Assembly (NCBI GenBank): GCA_017539105.1
Contig: JAFYHQ010000017.1
Coordinates: 1-40,220 of the forward strand
Length of the DNA stretch: 40,220 bases
Reading direction: 5' to 3'
Source: Erysipelotrichaceae bacterium
GTDB lineage: Bacteria; Bacillota_I; Bacilli_A; Erysipelotrichales; Erysipelotrichaceae
In this document: positions 7,375 to 16,808 of the stretch, one piece after another
How positions within the stretch are numbered: position 1 is the first letter of the stretch
Layout: every line of letters starts with the position of its first letter
Program-made: the position numbers and the translations under genes
The notes under the pieces: model-generated
What the model was told of the DNA's origin: nothing
Database searches by the model: none
What the model saw: the letters and a program-made list of their open reading frames with translations, nothing else

Positions 7375-8865
7375 ATGAAAAAACCATTGATGAGCAATTC
7401 CATTTTTGAAAAACCATTCATGAATTCCAGGGTCAATACCGAAGAAATGACCATGAAAGAGAAGATCCTGGGCTATATCATCGGCCCGCTGGGCATGCTG
7501 TCGCTGCAGGCAGTCATCAATCAGCTGGCGGAACTGTACTATACCGAGATTTTCTATATCGATCAGATTTTCGGGGTAGGCACCTATCTGGTCATGTCCT
7601 GGGTCACCAAGATCGTCTCCATGTTCGCGGGACTGCTGGTTGCCTATATCGTTGAACACAGCAATTCTTCCCAGGGAAAGATCCGCCCGTTCGTGCTGAT
7701 CGGTCAGTTGCTGTGTGCTGTTTCCGGTTTCCTGATGTTTGCGATTCCGGAGATGGGACATGCCGGCATGCTGATATGGGTCTATGTGTTCAATATCCTG
7801 TATAACGGATTCGGCATCACGATGTTCCTGCTGAGAAAGAACATGATCACTTTGGCTACCAGAAACCAGGACGATAGAAACCAGATCAACCTGTTCGACA
7901 GAGTCACAGCCTTCATGCTAGTAGGCGTTGCGGTCACGATGGTGGTCGGTTCCATTCTTTACTACACGATGCTGCATGGCTATCCGAGAGCGAACTGGCT
8001 GATGGTGATCGGCATCATCGCTCTGGCTAGCGTTCCTTTGTCTTTGATCAACTACTTCTATACCAAAGAAAGAGTCACTTTGGAAGCGGAAGAGATCGAA
8101 GGCGCCTTATACAATCAGGAAGAACAGGGAACCGACTGGAGAAGATTCCTGGATCTGTTCAAATGCAAGTATTGGAACATGGCTTTCATTCTGACGACGC
8201 TGAATCTGATCGTAGGCAATCTTCAGGGTTACAATCTGAATACCAATTTCTGCACCGTCATCCTTGGCGCAAATGCAGAGAATAACTATAACCTCTTCTA
8301 TACGATCGCATCCGGTCTGCCGATGGGGATCGGAATCCTGTTGGTCTATCCTTTAAGCAAGAAGTTCACGATCAGAAAAACGACCATGGCATTCGCTTTG
8401 TTCTGTATCCTCGGCTGCGTCATGGGACTGATCGTCAAGAATCATTTCTGGAGCGCTGTCGTCGCTTTCTTCATCAATAATGTCGGTACGCTTCCGGTCG
8501 TTTACGTTTTGGACTCGTTGCTTCTTTCTGCGAATGATGAAGTGGAATATAAATTTAACTTCCGTCCGGAAGGAACTGTCTCCTTGGCTGTTACCACAGC
8601 CATCGCAACCATTATTTCCGGCGCTTTTGCAGGAGTCTATGAGACCGGTTTGAGCTATTTCGGTTATCAGGCGGAACTGGGAATGAACCAGCCTCAAGGC
8701 GTCATCACCTGGCTGTATTTCATCCGTTATATCGTTGCGATCATTCAGTATGTCATCATCTTCGTTGTCCTGTATTTCATGAACCTGGAAGAGAAACTTC
8801 CTGAGATGCAGAAAGAGATCCAGGCAAGAAAAGCAGAAACTGCGGAAGCAAAGGAGACGGAATAG
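7375..8865 (+). CDS. GPH-family sugar:cation symporter for rhamnosides or rhamnose
   Basis: This 496-residue multi-spanning membrane protein belongs to the glycoside-pentoside-hexuronide:cation symporter family (MelB/XylP type). The family character shows in the long hydrophobic layout, the polar loop LATRNQDDRNQINLFDRV near residue 160, and the central charged loop around residues 235-265. It is the first gene of the rhamnoside operon. The ribosome site AAGAGGA lies before the ATG. Its stop overlaps the rhamnosidase start by one base. As the glycosidases that follow lack signal peptides, this is the likely entry route for intact rhamnosylated glycosides. Free rhamnose as substrate is the alternative. 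Confidence 0.88.
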   Translation: MKKPLMSNSIFEKPFMNSRVNTEEMTMKEKILGYIIGPLGMLSLQAVINQLAELYYTEIFYIDQIFGVGTYLVMSWVTKIVSMFAGLLVAYIVEHSNSSQGKIRPFVLIGQLLCAVSGFLMFAIPEMGHAGMLIWVYVFNILYNGFGITMFLLRKNMITLATRNQDDRNQINLFDRVTAFMLVGVAVTMVVGSILYYTMLHGYPRANWLMVIGIIALASVPLSLINYFYTKERVTLEAEEIEGALYNQEEQGTDWRRFLDLFKCKYWNMAFILTTLNLIVGNLQGYNLNTNFCTVILGANAENNYNLFYTIASGLPMGIGILLVYPLSKKFTIRKTTMAFALFCILGCVMGLIVKNHFWSAVVAFFINNVGTLPVVYVLDSLLLSANDEVEYKFNFRPEGTVSLAVTTAIATIISGAFAGVYETGLSYFGYQAELGMNQPQGVITWLYFIRYIVAIIQYVIIFVVLYFMNLEEKLPEMQKEIQARKAETAEAKETE

Positions 8866-11432
8866 TGAAACCCATAAGGCTCAGAACCGAATACCTTAAG
8901 GATCCGGTCGCGATAAGCATCGTTTCGCCAAGGCTGTTCTGGAACGCGGAAGGCGGAATCAGACAGACGGCTTATCAGATCGTCGCTGAAGATGATAATG
9001 GCAATATTCTTGTAGATACGGGAAAAGTCCAAAGTTCATCGATGCAATACAAGTGGCAGGCACAGCCTGTCGGTTGGAGAACCAGAGTATACTGGAAAGT
9101 CCGTCTGTACGATGAGAATGATGTACCTTCCGAATTTGCGGAAGCTTATTTCGAAACAGGACTGCCTGAAAATGAAACTTGGACTGCCAGATGGATCACA
9201 GGTAATTACACAGTCAATAAAAAACAGAGATATCCGGTCGACTGTTTCCGAAAAGAGTTTTCAATAGAGAAATCAATCAGAAAAGCACGTCTGTATATCA
9301 CGGCATGCGGTCTCTATGAAGCGGAACTGAACGGAAAAAGAGCAGGCGACTTTGTCATGGCTCCGGGTCATACCGATTACCGCAAGAGAGTCCAGTATCA
9401 GGCTTATGATGTGAAAGAACTTTTGAATAAAGGAAAAAACACGCTGACGGTTCAGCTGGGTGACGGATGGTACCGAGGCTCATGCGGTGCGATGGGAATC
9501 AGGAACCAGTATGGAACGGAAACGAAACTGCTGGCGCAGCTTGAAATGATTTTTGAAGATGGCAGTACGGAAACTATCATCAGTGATGAAAGCTGGAAAT
9601 GGTCGAATGACGGACCGATCCGTTTCTGCGACAACAAGGATGGGGAAATCGTGGAAGCGTTCCGCATTCCTTCCTATAACGGACAAGCAAAGGTAACGAA
9701 GCACAATGTCATACCGACCTGCTCGAACAATGTTCCGGTAAGGGAACACGAGCAGTTCAAACCGGTGATCACTACAGCTCCTAATGGCAATCAGCTTCTG
9801 GATTTCGGTCAGAATATTGCCGGCTATGTATCATTCAAAGTCAATGCCAGGGAAGGCCAGAAGATGGTCTGGCGATTCGGAGAAATGCTGGACGAAGAGG
9901 GGAACCTGACGCAAAAGAATATCCAGATCGTCAAGAAGAACTATACGACTCCTTTACAGAAAATCGAATATACGTGTAAAGAAGGTATCAATGAATATAA
10001 GACCAGATTTGCGGTATTCGGTTTCCGCTATACAGAAGTAGAAACAGAAATCGAACTGGATCCGGAACTGATCCGTTCCATCGCTGTCTATTCCGATTTG
10101 GAACAGACAGTCAGCTTTGATTCATCCAATGAACTGCTGAATCGCTTTTATGAAGCGACCATCTGGTCCGCCAAGAGCAATCATCTGGACATCCCGACCG
10201 ACTGCCCGACCAGAGAGCGTCACGGCTGGACAGGAGATGCGCAGCTGTTTTTCACAAGCGCAGCCTATCTGTTTGAATTTGCGCCATTTGCCAGAAAGTA
10301 TCTGCATGATGTTTATGACTGGCAGAGAAAGAATGGCAGGCTGCCGCATATCGCACCCGATGGCGGCGCAGATTTCTATATGTGGACCATGAACGGTTCG
10401 GTAGGATGGTCGGATGTAGGCGTGCTGATCCCCTGGCGTTATGCCGGGATCTATCAGGATGAAGAGATCCTCAAAGAATACTACGACGGTATGGCAAGAT
10501 ATGCCCGGTTCATGGAAAAACGGATCGGCAGGACGACACCGATCTTCTCGGATCGCATCAGACTGAATCAAGAAGCAAGGAAGTATCTTGTCAATATGGG
10601 GCAGAGCTATGGCGAATGGGCGGAACCGACGGAAATCGGCGGAGGCTTTATCTGGCAGGATTTCGTCAAGCCGCATACGGAAGTATCGACTGCCTATACG
10701 AGCTATGTGCTTGGCTTGATGGCACGTATCGCCGAAAGGCTCGGGCATGAAGAGGATGCCAGAGAATTCAAACGATACAGCGAAGGCTGCAAACTGGCTT
10801 ATCGGGAACTTGTCAAGACAGATGAATATACACTGGATACCGACCGTCAGGCCAGACTGGTCAGGCCTTTGTATATGGACCTGCTGGATCAGGAACAGAC
10901 GGAATATGCGAAGAAACGTCTGATCAAGGCGCTCGAGAACTATGACTGGAAGCTGGGGACCGGTTTTCTGTCGACTCCTCTGATTCTGTATGTCTTGGCA
11001 TCCTATGACAGGGAAGCTGCCTACAAACTGCTGGAAAACGAAGAGATCCCCGGCTGGCTGTCTATGCCGAAAAACGGAGCTACCACTATATGGGAAGACT
11101 GGGACGGACCAAAAGGATCCCAGGGCGGCATCGCTTCCTTGAATCATTATTCCAAAGGAGCGGTGGTCGAATGGCTGTTCTCGACGATGTGCGGCATCAG
11201 AGTAGCGAGTGAAAATCACTTTACGATCGCGCCATTGCCTGGAGGGCACTTCAGTCATGCTTCGGCTTCCTATAACAGTATCTACGGACTGGTGAAATCT
11301 TCCTGGAAGAAAACTGATAAAGGATATGAATATACGATAGAAATTCCTGCAAACTGTACGGCGGATATCGTCCTTCCTGACGGAAAGACATACAAACAGG
11401 AAGCAGGAACAAAGAAATATAAGAGCGCATAA
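8865..11432 (+). CDS. Alpha-L-rhamnosidase, GH78 family
   Basis: This enzyme removes terminal alpha-L-rhamnose from plant glycosides such as rutinosides, or from other rhamnosides. It has 855 residues. N-terminal beta-sandwich domains cover about residues 1-420, followed by the (alpha/alpha)6 catalytic barrel. The family signature DCPTRERHGWTGDAQ is at residues 446-460, and the conserved acidic motif TIWEDWDG contains Glu744. The start is GTG at 8865, sharing its G with the stop of the transporter, with AAAGGAG upstream. No signal peptide is present, so it acts in the cytoplasm. Released rhamnose feeds RhaA, RhaB and RhaD encoded downstream. Confidence 0.95.
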   Translation: MKPIRLRTEYLKDPVAISIVSPRLFWNAEGGIRQTAYQIVAEDDNGNILVDTGKVQSSSMQYKWQAQPVGWRTRVYWKVRLYDENDVPSEFAEAYFETGLPENETWTARWITGNYTVNKKQRYPVDCFRKEFSIEKSIRKARLYITACGLYEAELNGKRAGDFVMAPGHTDYRKRVQYQAYDVKELLNKGKNTLTVQLGDGWYRGSCGAMGIRNQYGTETKLLAQLEMIFEDGSTETIISDESWKWSNDGPIRFCDNKDGEIVEAFRIPSYNGQAKVTKHNVIPTCSNNVPVREHEQFKPVITTAPNGNQLLDFGQNIAGYVSFKVNAREGQKMVWRFGEMLDEEGNLTQKNIQIVKKNYTTPLQKIEYTCKEGINEYKTRFAVFGFRYTEVETEIELDPELIRSIAVYSDLEQTVSFDSSNELLNRFYEATIWSAKSNHLDIPTDCPTRERHGWTGDAQLFFTSAAYLFEFAPFARKYLHDVYDWQRKNGRLPHIAPDGGADFYMWTMNGSVGWSDVGVLIPWRYAGIYQDEEILKEYYDGMARYARFMEKRIGRTTPIFSDRIRLNQEARKYLVNMGQSYGEWAEPTEIGGGFIWQDFVKPHTEVSTAYTSYVLGLMARIAERLGHEEDAREFKRYSEGCKLAYRELVKTDEYTLDTDRQARLVRPLYMDLLDQEQTEYAKKRLIKALENYDWKLGTGFLSTPLILYVLASYDREAAYKLLENEEIPGWLSMPKNGATTIWEDWDGPKGSQGGIASLNHYSKGAVVEWLFSTMCGIRVASENHFTIAPLPGGHFSHASASYNSIYGLVKSSWKKTDKGYEYTIEIPANCTADIVLPDGKTYKQEAGTKKYKSA

Positions 11433-11447
11433 GCGAAGGAGAGAAAC

Positions 11448-13796
11448 ATGAACATCAAAGAAACATTAAAGAAGATGACGCTGGAAGAAAAGATTCAGCT
11501 TTGTGCAGGGATCAACTTCTGGGAAAGCAAGGCTTATGAACAGTACGATATCCCATCGTTCTTCATGTGCGATGGTCCTTCGGGATTAAGGAAGCAGGAT
11601 CTGGGTATGACCGATATGCTTGGCATAAACAATTCCTTGAAGGCAACCTGTTATCCGGCAGCCGTGACGACATCGAATACCTGGGACAAAGAACTCTTAT
11701 ACCGTTTAGGCAAGGCGGTAGGCGAAGAGGCAAGAGATCAGAAAGTTTCTGTCGTTCTTGGCCCGGGTGTCAATATCAAGAGGAATCCGTTGTGTGGAAG
11801 AAACTTTGAGTATTTCAGCGAGGATCCTGTACAGGCAGGCGTTCTTTCCGCAGAATGGATCAAAGGATTGCAGTCGACAGGAGTCGGTTGTTCGATCAAG
11901 CATTTTGCCTGCAACTCGCAGGAAAAGAACCGTCTTACTTCCGATAGTGTGATCGATGAAAGAACGCTGCGGGAGATCTATCTGAAAGCATTCGAGATCG
12001 CAGTGAAGACAGCGCATCCTGCAACAGTCATGAGCGCTTATCCGAAAATCAACGGGGTCCATTGCAGCGACAACAAGAAGCTGTTGAATGACATTCTCAG
12101 AGAAGAATGGGGATTCGATGGCATGGTGATGACCGACTGGGGCGGAATGAGCAATCGTATCGAAGCATTCAAGGCGGGGAATGATCTCATGATGCCGGGT
12201 GGAAGCGATTATATGGAGAAAGAAATCGCGGAAGCGGTGAAGAACGGGAATCTGAAAGAAGAAGAGATCGACAAGTGCTGCGAGCGTGTCATCAGACTGG
12301 CTTTAAAGGCTGCTGAAGTGTTGAAAGAAGAGTATAAGGCAGATTATCTGAAGCATCATGAACTGGTGGTAGAAGCAGCGGAAAAAGGCGCTGTGCTGCT
12401 TAAGAATGAAAAGAATCTGCTGCCTTTAAAGAAAAACAAGAAGATCCTGATCGCCGGAGCCATGGCAGAGAATGCGCGCTATCAGGGAGCGGGTTCAAGC
12501 CATGTGAATACGATGCAGCTGGAACAGCCGCTGGATTATCTGAAAGACTATGAATACACAGCAGGCTGCGATGCCCGCGGAGATACGAATGAAGAACTGC
12601 TGAAGGAACTCGAAAGCAAAGCGAAAGAGGCGGACATTATCGTCGTCTTTGCGGGACTGCCGGACCGTTATGAATCCGAAGGTTTCGACCGCGATGATAT
12701 GAAGATGTCTCAAGGCCATGTGAAGATGATCGAAACTGCCGCCCACGCAAACAAGAATACCGTGGTCGTGCTGATGTGCGGTTCCGCCGTCGAATGCGAC
12801 TGGGCCGATGATGTCAGAAGCATCCTATATATGGGACTGGCTGGCGAAGGCGTCGGCAAAGCCGTGTACGATCTGCTTTTCGGTAAAGCGAATCCTTCGG
12901 GAAAACTTTCCGAAAGCTGGCCGTATCATTACGAAGATGTCATCTCGTCTCCTTATTTCGCAAAGAGCACGGATGCTTTGTATCTGGAAGGGATCTATGT
13001 CGGCTACCGTTACTATGACAAGGCGAATGTCGCTGTCCGTTGGCCTTACGGTTATGGCTTGAGTTACACTTCCTTTGAAATGAAAGACTTCCGTGTCAGA
13101 GGCAATAAAGTCACACTGAAAGTCACCAATACCGGCAGACGCGCAGGAAGCGAAACAGTACAGCTCTATATCGGACAGAACGATCCGAAACTGCACAGAC
13201 CGGTAAGGGAACTGAAACACTTTGAAAAAGTATTCCTGAAACCAGGTGAAACCGAACAGGTGACATTCACATTGACCGATGAAGATTTCATGGTATGGAA
13301 GGATGGTTTCAAGAAAGCGAAAGGAAACTACCGCATCGAAGTCGGAAACTCCAGCAGAGACATCCGTTTTACGAAAGAGATCGATGTGGATGGAAAGAAC
13401 GTTTCTACGCCTTCCTGGCAAAAGGGAAGCTGGTACGAGACCTGCAAAGGCAGTCCGACGCAGGCAGAATGGGAACGGATGCTTGGCCATAAATATGAAC
13501 CGGTAAAAGCCATCAAAGGCCAGTATACGATGGAGAATACCGTTGAGGAAATGATGGAACATTCTCTGATCATGAAGATCATGTACAAGGCAGTTGAAAA
13601 GACGATTGCCAAAGGATTCGATGGCAAGATCGATTATGATAATCCGGATTTCAAGATGATGATGAATGCCAGTGCCGGATCGCCGATGCGTTCCATGAAG
13701 ATCTCGGGAGGCATGACAGGCGGTGTGCTGGATGGCATGGTGGAAATGGCGAATGGACATTATCTCAAAGGCATCATCAGAATGATCAAGGGATAA
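11448..13796 (+). CDS. Beta-glucosidase, GH3 family
   Basis: This 782-residue GH3 glycosidase has the nucleophile Asp230 in GMVMTDWGG. The substrate-pocket motif KHFACNSQEKNR lies near residue 152. The second alpha/beta domain starts near residue 300, and an FN3-like C-terminal domain spans about residues 540-650. An extra ~110-residue tail rich in Met and Gly follows (about 675-782). The ribosome site AAGGAG lies before the ATG, 15 bases after the rhamnosidase. With no secretion signal it probably removes beta-glucose left after rhamnose removal, as in rutinose- or neohesperidose-type conjugates. That role is inferred from the operon. Confidence 0.93.
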   Translation: MNIKETLKKMTLEEKIQLCAGINFWESKAYEQYDIPSFFMCDGPSGLRKQDLGMTDMLGINNSLKATCYPAAVTTSNTWDKELLYRLGKAVGEEARDQKVSVVLGPGVNIKRNPLCGRNFEYFSEDPVQAGVLSAEWIKGLQSTGVGCSIKHFACNSQEKNRLTSDSVIDERTLREIYLKAFEIAVKTAHPATVMSAYPKINGVHCSDNKKLLNDILREEWGFDGMVMTDWGGMSNRIEAFKAGNDLMMPGGSDYMEKEIAEAVKNGNLKEEEIDKCCERVIRLALKAAEVLKEEYKADYLKHHELVVEAAEKGAVLLKNEKNLLPLKKNKKILIAGAMAENARYQGAGSSHVNTMQLEQPLDYLKDYEYTAGCDARGDTNEELLKELESKAKEADIIVVFAGLPDRYESEGFDRDDMKMSQGHVKMIETAAHANKNTVVVLMCGSAVECDWADDVRSILYMGLAGEGVGKAVYDLLFGKANPSGKLSESWPYHYEDVISSPYFAKSTDALYLEGIYVGYRYYDKANVAVRWPYGYGLSYTSFEMKDFRVRGNKVTLKVTNTGRRAGSETVQLYIGQNDPKLHRPVRELKHFEKVFLKPGETEQVTFTLTDEDFMVWKDGFKKAKGNYRIEVGNSSRDIRFTKEIDVDGKNVSTPSWQKGSWYETCKGSPTQAEWERMLGHKYEPVKAIKGQYTMENTVEEMMEHSLIMKIMYKAVEKTIAKGFDGKIDYDNPDFKMMMNASAGSPMRSMKISGGMTGGVLDGMVEMANGHYLKGIIRMIKG

Positions 13797-13799
13797 CAT

Positions 13800-14726
13800 A
13801 TGCCAAGTATCGCAGCGCATGTGACGAATCTGATTTTCCGTCTGATGCCTCAGGATAAGGATGGAGAAACGCATGATTATGTCGCAGAAAGAGAACGAAA
13901 CGCCAAAAGAAAGCCGGAAAAACATCCGAAAGGGGTAAAGCTCGAAGAATTCGAACTGAATGGCTTTCCTGCAGACAGGATCACCAAAGAAGGCAATGAT
14001 AAGGGACTGATCTTCTATATCCATGGCGGGGGCTTTACGACCGGAAGTGCCATTGAACGAAGGATGCTGACGTATCATGTGGCTGATCATTACGGATATG
14101 ACTGTATCTCGATCAACTACCGCCTGGCACCGGAAAACAAATGGCCCAGCCAGATCGAAGACTGCTGTAACGCCTATGAAAAAGTACTGGATATGGGGTA
14201 TCTTCCAAAAGACATCGTTTTTATGGGAGAGAGCGCAGGAGGAACTTTGGCCTTATCACTGGCATTATTGTGCAAAGAAAAAAAACTGCCTCAGCCGAAA
14301 GCGATCATCGCATTTTCGCCTGCAACCGATCAGTATCGGGATCTGCCTTCTCATACGCGGAATATCAAGACCGATCACATGCTGAAAGATGCGGTAGCGA
14401 AAGGTTTATGCGATGTGCTGTTTGAAGGGGAAACCGACAGAGAAAAGCTGAAAGAAGCTTTGCTATCACCATACTATGGGGATTATGAAGGACTTCCGCC
14501 AATCTTTCTCTCTGCGAGTAGCAGTGAAACACTCTATGACGATGCAATGATTCTATATGATAAACTGAAATCAGAAGGACACGAAACAGAAATCGATATC
14601 AGAAACGGCGTATGTCATGCCTATCAGATCATGCCATACATGCAGGAAGCAAGAAAAACATTGGAGCAGACATTTGCTTTTGTGAATAAGATCAGTAAAG
14701 GAGAAATATATCATGAACCGATATGA
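13800..14726 (+). CDS. Alpha/beta hydrolase, HSL-type carboxylesterase
   Basis: This 308-residue esterase of the hormone-sensitive-lipase family has the oxyanion motif IHGGGFTTGS, the nucleophile Ser145 in GESAGG, a probable acid in ETLYDDA, and the catalytic His in GVCHAYQI. Its position between the GH3 and rhamnose isomerase genes suggests it strips acetyl or other acyl groups from imported glycosides. The substrate itself cannot be read. It starts 3 bases after the GH3 stop, and its 3' end overlaps the rhaA start by 14 bases. No signal peptide is present. Confidence 0.88.
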   Translation: MPSIAAHVTNLIFRLMPQDKDGETHDYVAERERNAKRKPEKHPKGVKLEEFELNGFPADRITKEGNDKGLIFYIHGGGFTTGSAIERRMLTYHVADHYGYDCISINYRLAPENKWPSQIEDCCNAYEKVLDMGYLPKDIVFMGESAGGTLALSLALLCKEKKLPQPKAIIAFSPATDQYRDLPSHTRNIKTDHMLKDAVAKGLCDVLFEGETDREKLKEALLSPYYGDYEGLPPIFLSASSSETLYDDAMILYDKLKSEGHETEIDIRNGVCHAYQIMPYMQEARKTLEQTFAFVNKISKGEIYHEPI

Positions 14727-15966
14727 AGAAGTGAAAGAAAGATATGAAAAACTGGGAGTAGATACGGACAAAGCGATCGAAATACTGAAGGATGTTTCCG
14801 TATCGCTGCACTGCTGGCAGGGAGACGATGTCAGAGGTTTCGATACCGATCCGAACAAGCCTCTCACCGGAGGGATTCAGACGACAGGAAACTATCCGGG
14901 ACGGGCTTCTACGCCGGATGAACTGATGGCTGACTTGGATGAAGTAATGAAACTGATTCCGGGCAGACCGAAAATGAATCTGCACGCTTCCTATGCCATC
15001 TTTGAAGACGGGGACTGGGCAGATCGGGATAAGCTGGAACCGAAACATTTCCAGAAATGGGTCGATTTCTGCAAGGAAAGAGGACTGGGATGCGACTTCA
15101 ATCCGACTTTCTTTTCCCATGAAAAATGCGATCCTTTGACATTATCATCCGCAAATGAAGAGACCAGAAAGTTCTGGATCGAACATGGCAAGGCTTGCAT
15201 CTGTATTTCGAACTATCTGGCAGAACAGCTGGGTGAAAAGTGTGTCATGAACATCTGGACGGGCGACGGTTTCAAGGATATCCCGGGCGACAGGCTGGGT
15301 CCCAGAGAACGGTACAGAGATTCGATTGATCAGATCTTAAGCGAACCGTTTGATTTCCATAAAGTCAAACCGTGCGTGGAATCCAAAACCTTCGGTATCG
15401 GTGTGGAATCCTATACGACCGGATCGGCGGAATTCACTTTAAGCTATGCCGCTTTCAACAAAGATAAATGCATTCCTTTGATGGACAACGGACATTACCA
15501 TCCTACGGAAGTCGTATCGGATAAGATCCCTGCTTTGCTGACGTTCTTTGATGAGATCGCACTGCATGTCACAAGACCGGTCAGATGGGATTCCGACCAC
15601 GTCGTATTGTTTGATGATGAAACCAAAGAGATCGCCAAAGAGATCGTAAGATGCGGCTTGAACAGAGTCAATATCGCTTTGGACTATTTCGATGCTTCGA
15701 TCAACAGGATAAGCGCCTGGGTAACGGGTTACCGGAATCTGCAGAAAGCATTGCTGTATGCATTGCTGCAGCCGGTGGAGGAACTGAAGAAACTCCAGGA
15801 TGAACAGGATTTCTCCAAGCTTATGGTCGTGCAGGAAGAACTGAAGACGATGCCATTCAACGATATCTGGGATATGTACTGCGAAAGATGCGGAAAACCG
15901 AAAGACGGGGAATGGTACAGTGAAATAGAAAGATACGAAAGAGAAGTTCTTTCAAAGAGGGGATAA
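14713..15966 (+). CDS. rhaA: L-rhamnose isomerase
   Basis: This enzyme converts L-rhamnose to L-rhamnulose in the cytoplasm using a divalent metal. It has 417 residues, the normal family length. It matches RhaA end to end: the VSLHCWQGDDVRGFD opening, IQTTGNYPG, the metal-site region KPCVESKTFGIGVESYTTGS, MDNGHYHPTE and DSDHVV. The ribosome site AAAGGAG lies inside the end of the esterase gene. The stop overlaps the rhaD start by one base, so translation is coupled. Confidence 0.97.
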   Translation: MNRYEEVKERYEKLGVDTDKAIEILKDVSVSLHCWQGDDVRGFDTDPNKPLTGGIQTTGNYPGRASTPDELMADLDEVMKLIPGRPKMNLHASYAIFEDGDWADRDKLEPKHFQKWVDFCKERGLGCDFNPTFFSHEKCDPLTLSSANEETRKFWIEHGKACICISNYLAEQLGEKCVMNIWTGDGFKDIPGDRLGPRERYRDSIDQILSEPFDFHKVKPCVESKTFGIGVESYTTGSAEFTLSYAAFNKDKCIPLMDNGHYHPTEVVSDKIPALLTFFDEIALHVTRPVRWDSDHVVLFDDETKEIAKEIVRCGLNRVNIALDYFDASINRISAWVTGYRNLQKALLYALLQPVEELKKLQDEQDFSKLMVVQEELKTMPFNDIWDMYCERCGKPKDGEWYSEIERYEREVLSKRG

Positions 15967-16808
15967 TGATGGATACGAAATTAGTCAGAGATTTTACGAA
16001 GCTTTGTTCCGATGGCTATGTCTGCGGATGGCATGAACGCAATGGCGGGAATCTTTCTTACCGGATGAAAGAAGAAGAAGTCGAAGAAGTCAGAGATTTC
16101 TTCAACGAAGACGCGCAATGGAGAGAGATCGGAACAACAGTCCCGGATCTGAAGAACGAGTATTTCATGATGACAGGTTCCGGCAAGTATTTCCGTAATG
16201 TCGAACTGGATTTTGAAGACAATGTCGCTATCATTCAGGTCAATGAAGACGGCAGCAAGTATAAGATCGTCTATGGCCTGGTGAATGGAGGAAGACCGAC
16301 TTCCGAGCTTCCTACGCATCTGATGAATCTGGAAGTATTGAAACAGAGAGATCCTGAAATGAGAGTCGTCTATCACTGCCATCCGGCCAATACGATCGCA
16401 TTGACCTTCCTGCTTCCTTGCGATGATCAGATCTTCACCAGAGAGATCTGGGAGATGATGACGGAATGTCCGATCATTTTCCCGAAGGGCATCGGTACCG
16501 TGGAATGGATGGTTCCGGGTGGCAGAGAGATCGCTGTCAAGACCTGCGAGATCATGAAAACGAAAGATGTTGCGGTATGGTTCCATCACGGCATGTTTGC
16601 GTGCGGTCATACATTTGACGAAGCGTTCGGACTGATGCATGCGGTAGAGAAAGCTGCCGAGATCTTGCTGAAGGTCATGTCCGTTTCTGACAGAAAGCTG
16701 CAGACGATCACTCCGGAAGGTTTCCGTGAGATCGAACCGGCTTTCGGCATCAAACTTGATGAAAGCTGCCTCTATGAAAGAAAAGATGGCAGGATAGGAA
16801 AGAAATGA
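15966..16808 (+). CDS. rhaD: Rhamnulose-1-phosphate aldolase
   Basis: This zinc-dependent class II aldolase cleaves L-rhamnulose-1-phosphate into dihydroxyacetone phosphate and L-lactaldehyde. It has 280 residues. The catalytic Glu lies in SELPTHLMN, the zinc ligands in YHCHPANT, and the third His in WFHHGMFACG. Two ATG codons occur in a row; the first overlaps the rhaA stop and follows GAGGGG. It overlaps the rhaB start by 4 bases. The window holds no lactaldehyde reductase or dehydrogenase, so the second product must be handled by genes elsewhere. Confidence 0.97.
   Translation: MMDTKLVRDFTKLCSDGYVCGWHERNGGNLSYRMKEEEVEEVRDFFNEDAQWREIGTTVPDLKNEYFMMTGSGKYFRNVELDFEDNVAIIQVNEDGSKYKIVYGLVNGGRPTSELPTHLMNLEVLKQRDPEMRVVYHCHPANTIALTFLLPCDDQIFTREIWEMMTECPIIFPKGIGTVEWMVPGGREIAVKTCEIMKTKDVAVWFHHGMFACGHTFDEAFGLMHAVEKAAEILLKVMSVSDRKLQTITPEGFREIEPAFGIKLDESCLYERKDGRIGKK

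Noticed and set aside
10122..11258. 378-codon minus-strand frame opposite the rhamnosidase gene
   Set aside because: Antisense shadow; the plus strand carries the GH78 signature across the same bases.
12825..14090. Long minus-strand open frame (421 codons) opposite the GH3 and esterase genes
   Set aside because: It is the antisense shadow of clearly coding plus-strand genes, has no family motifs and a His/Phe/Arg-rich composition.
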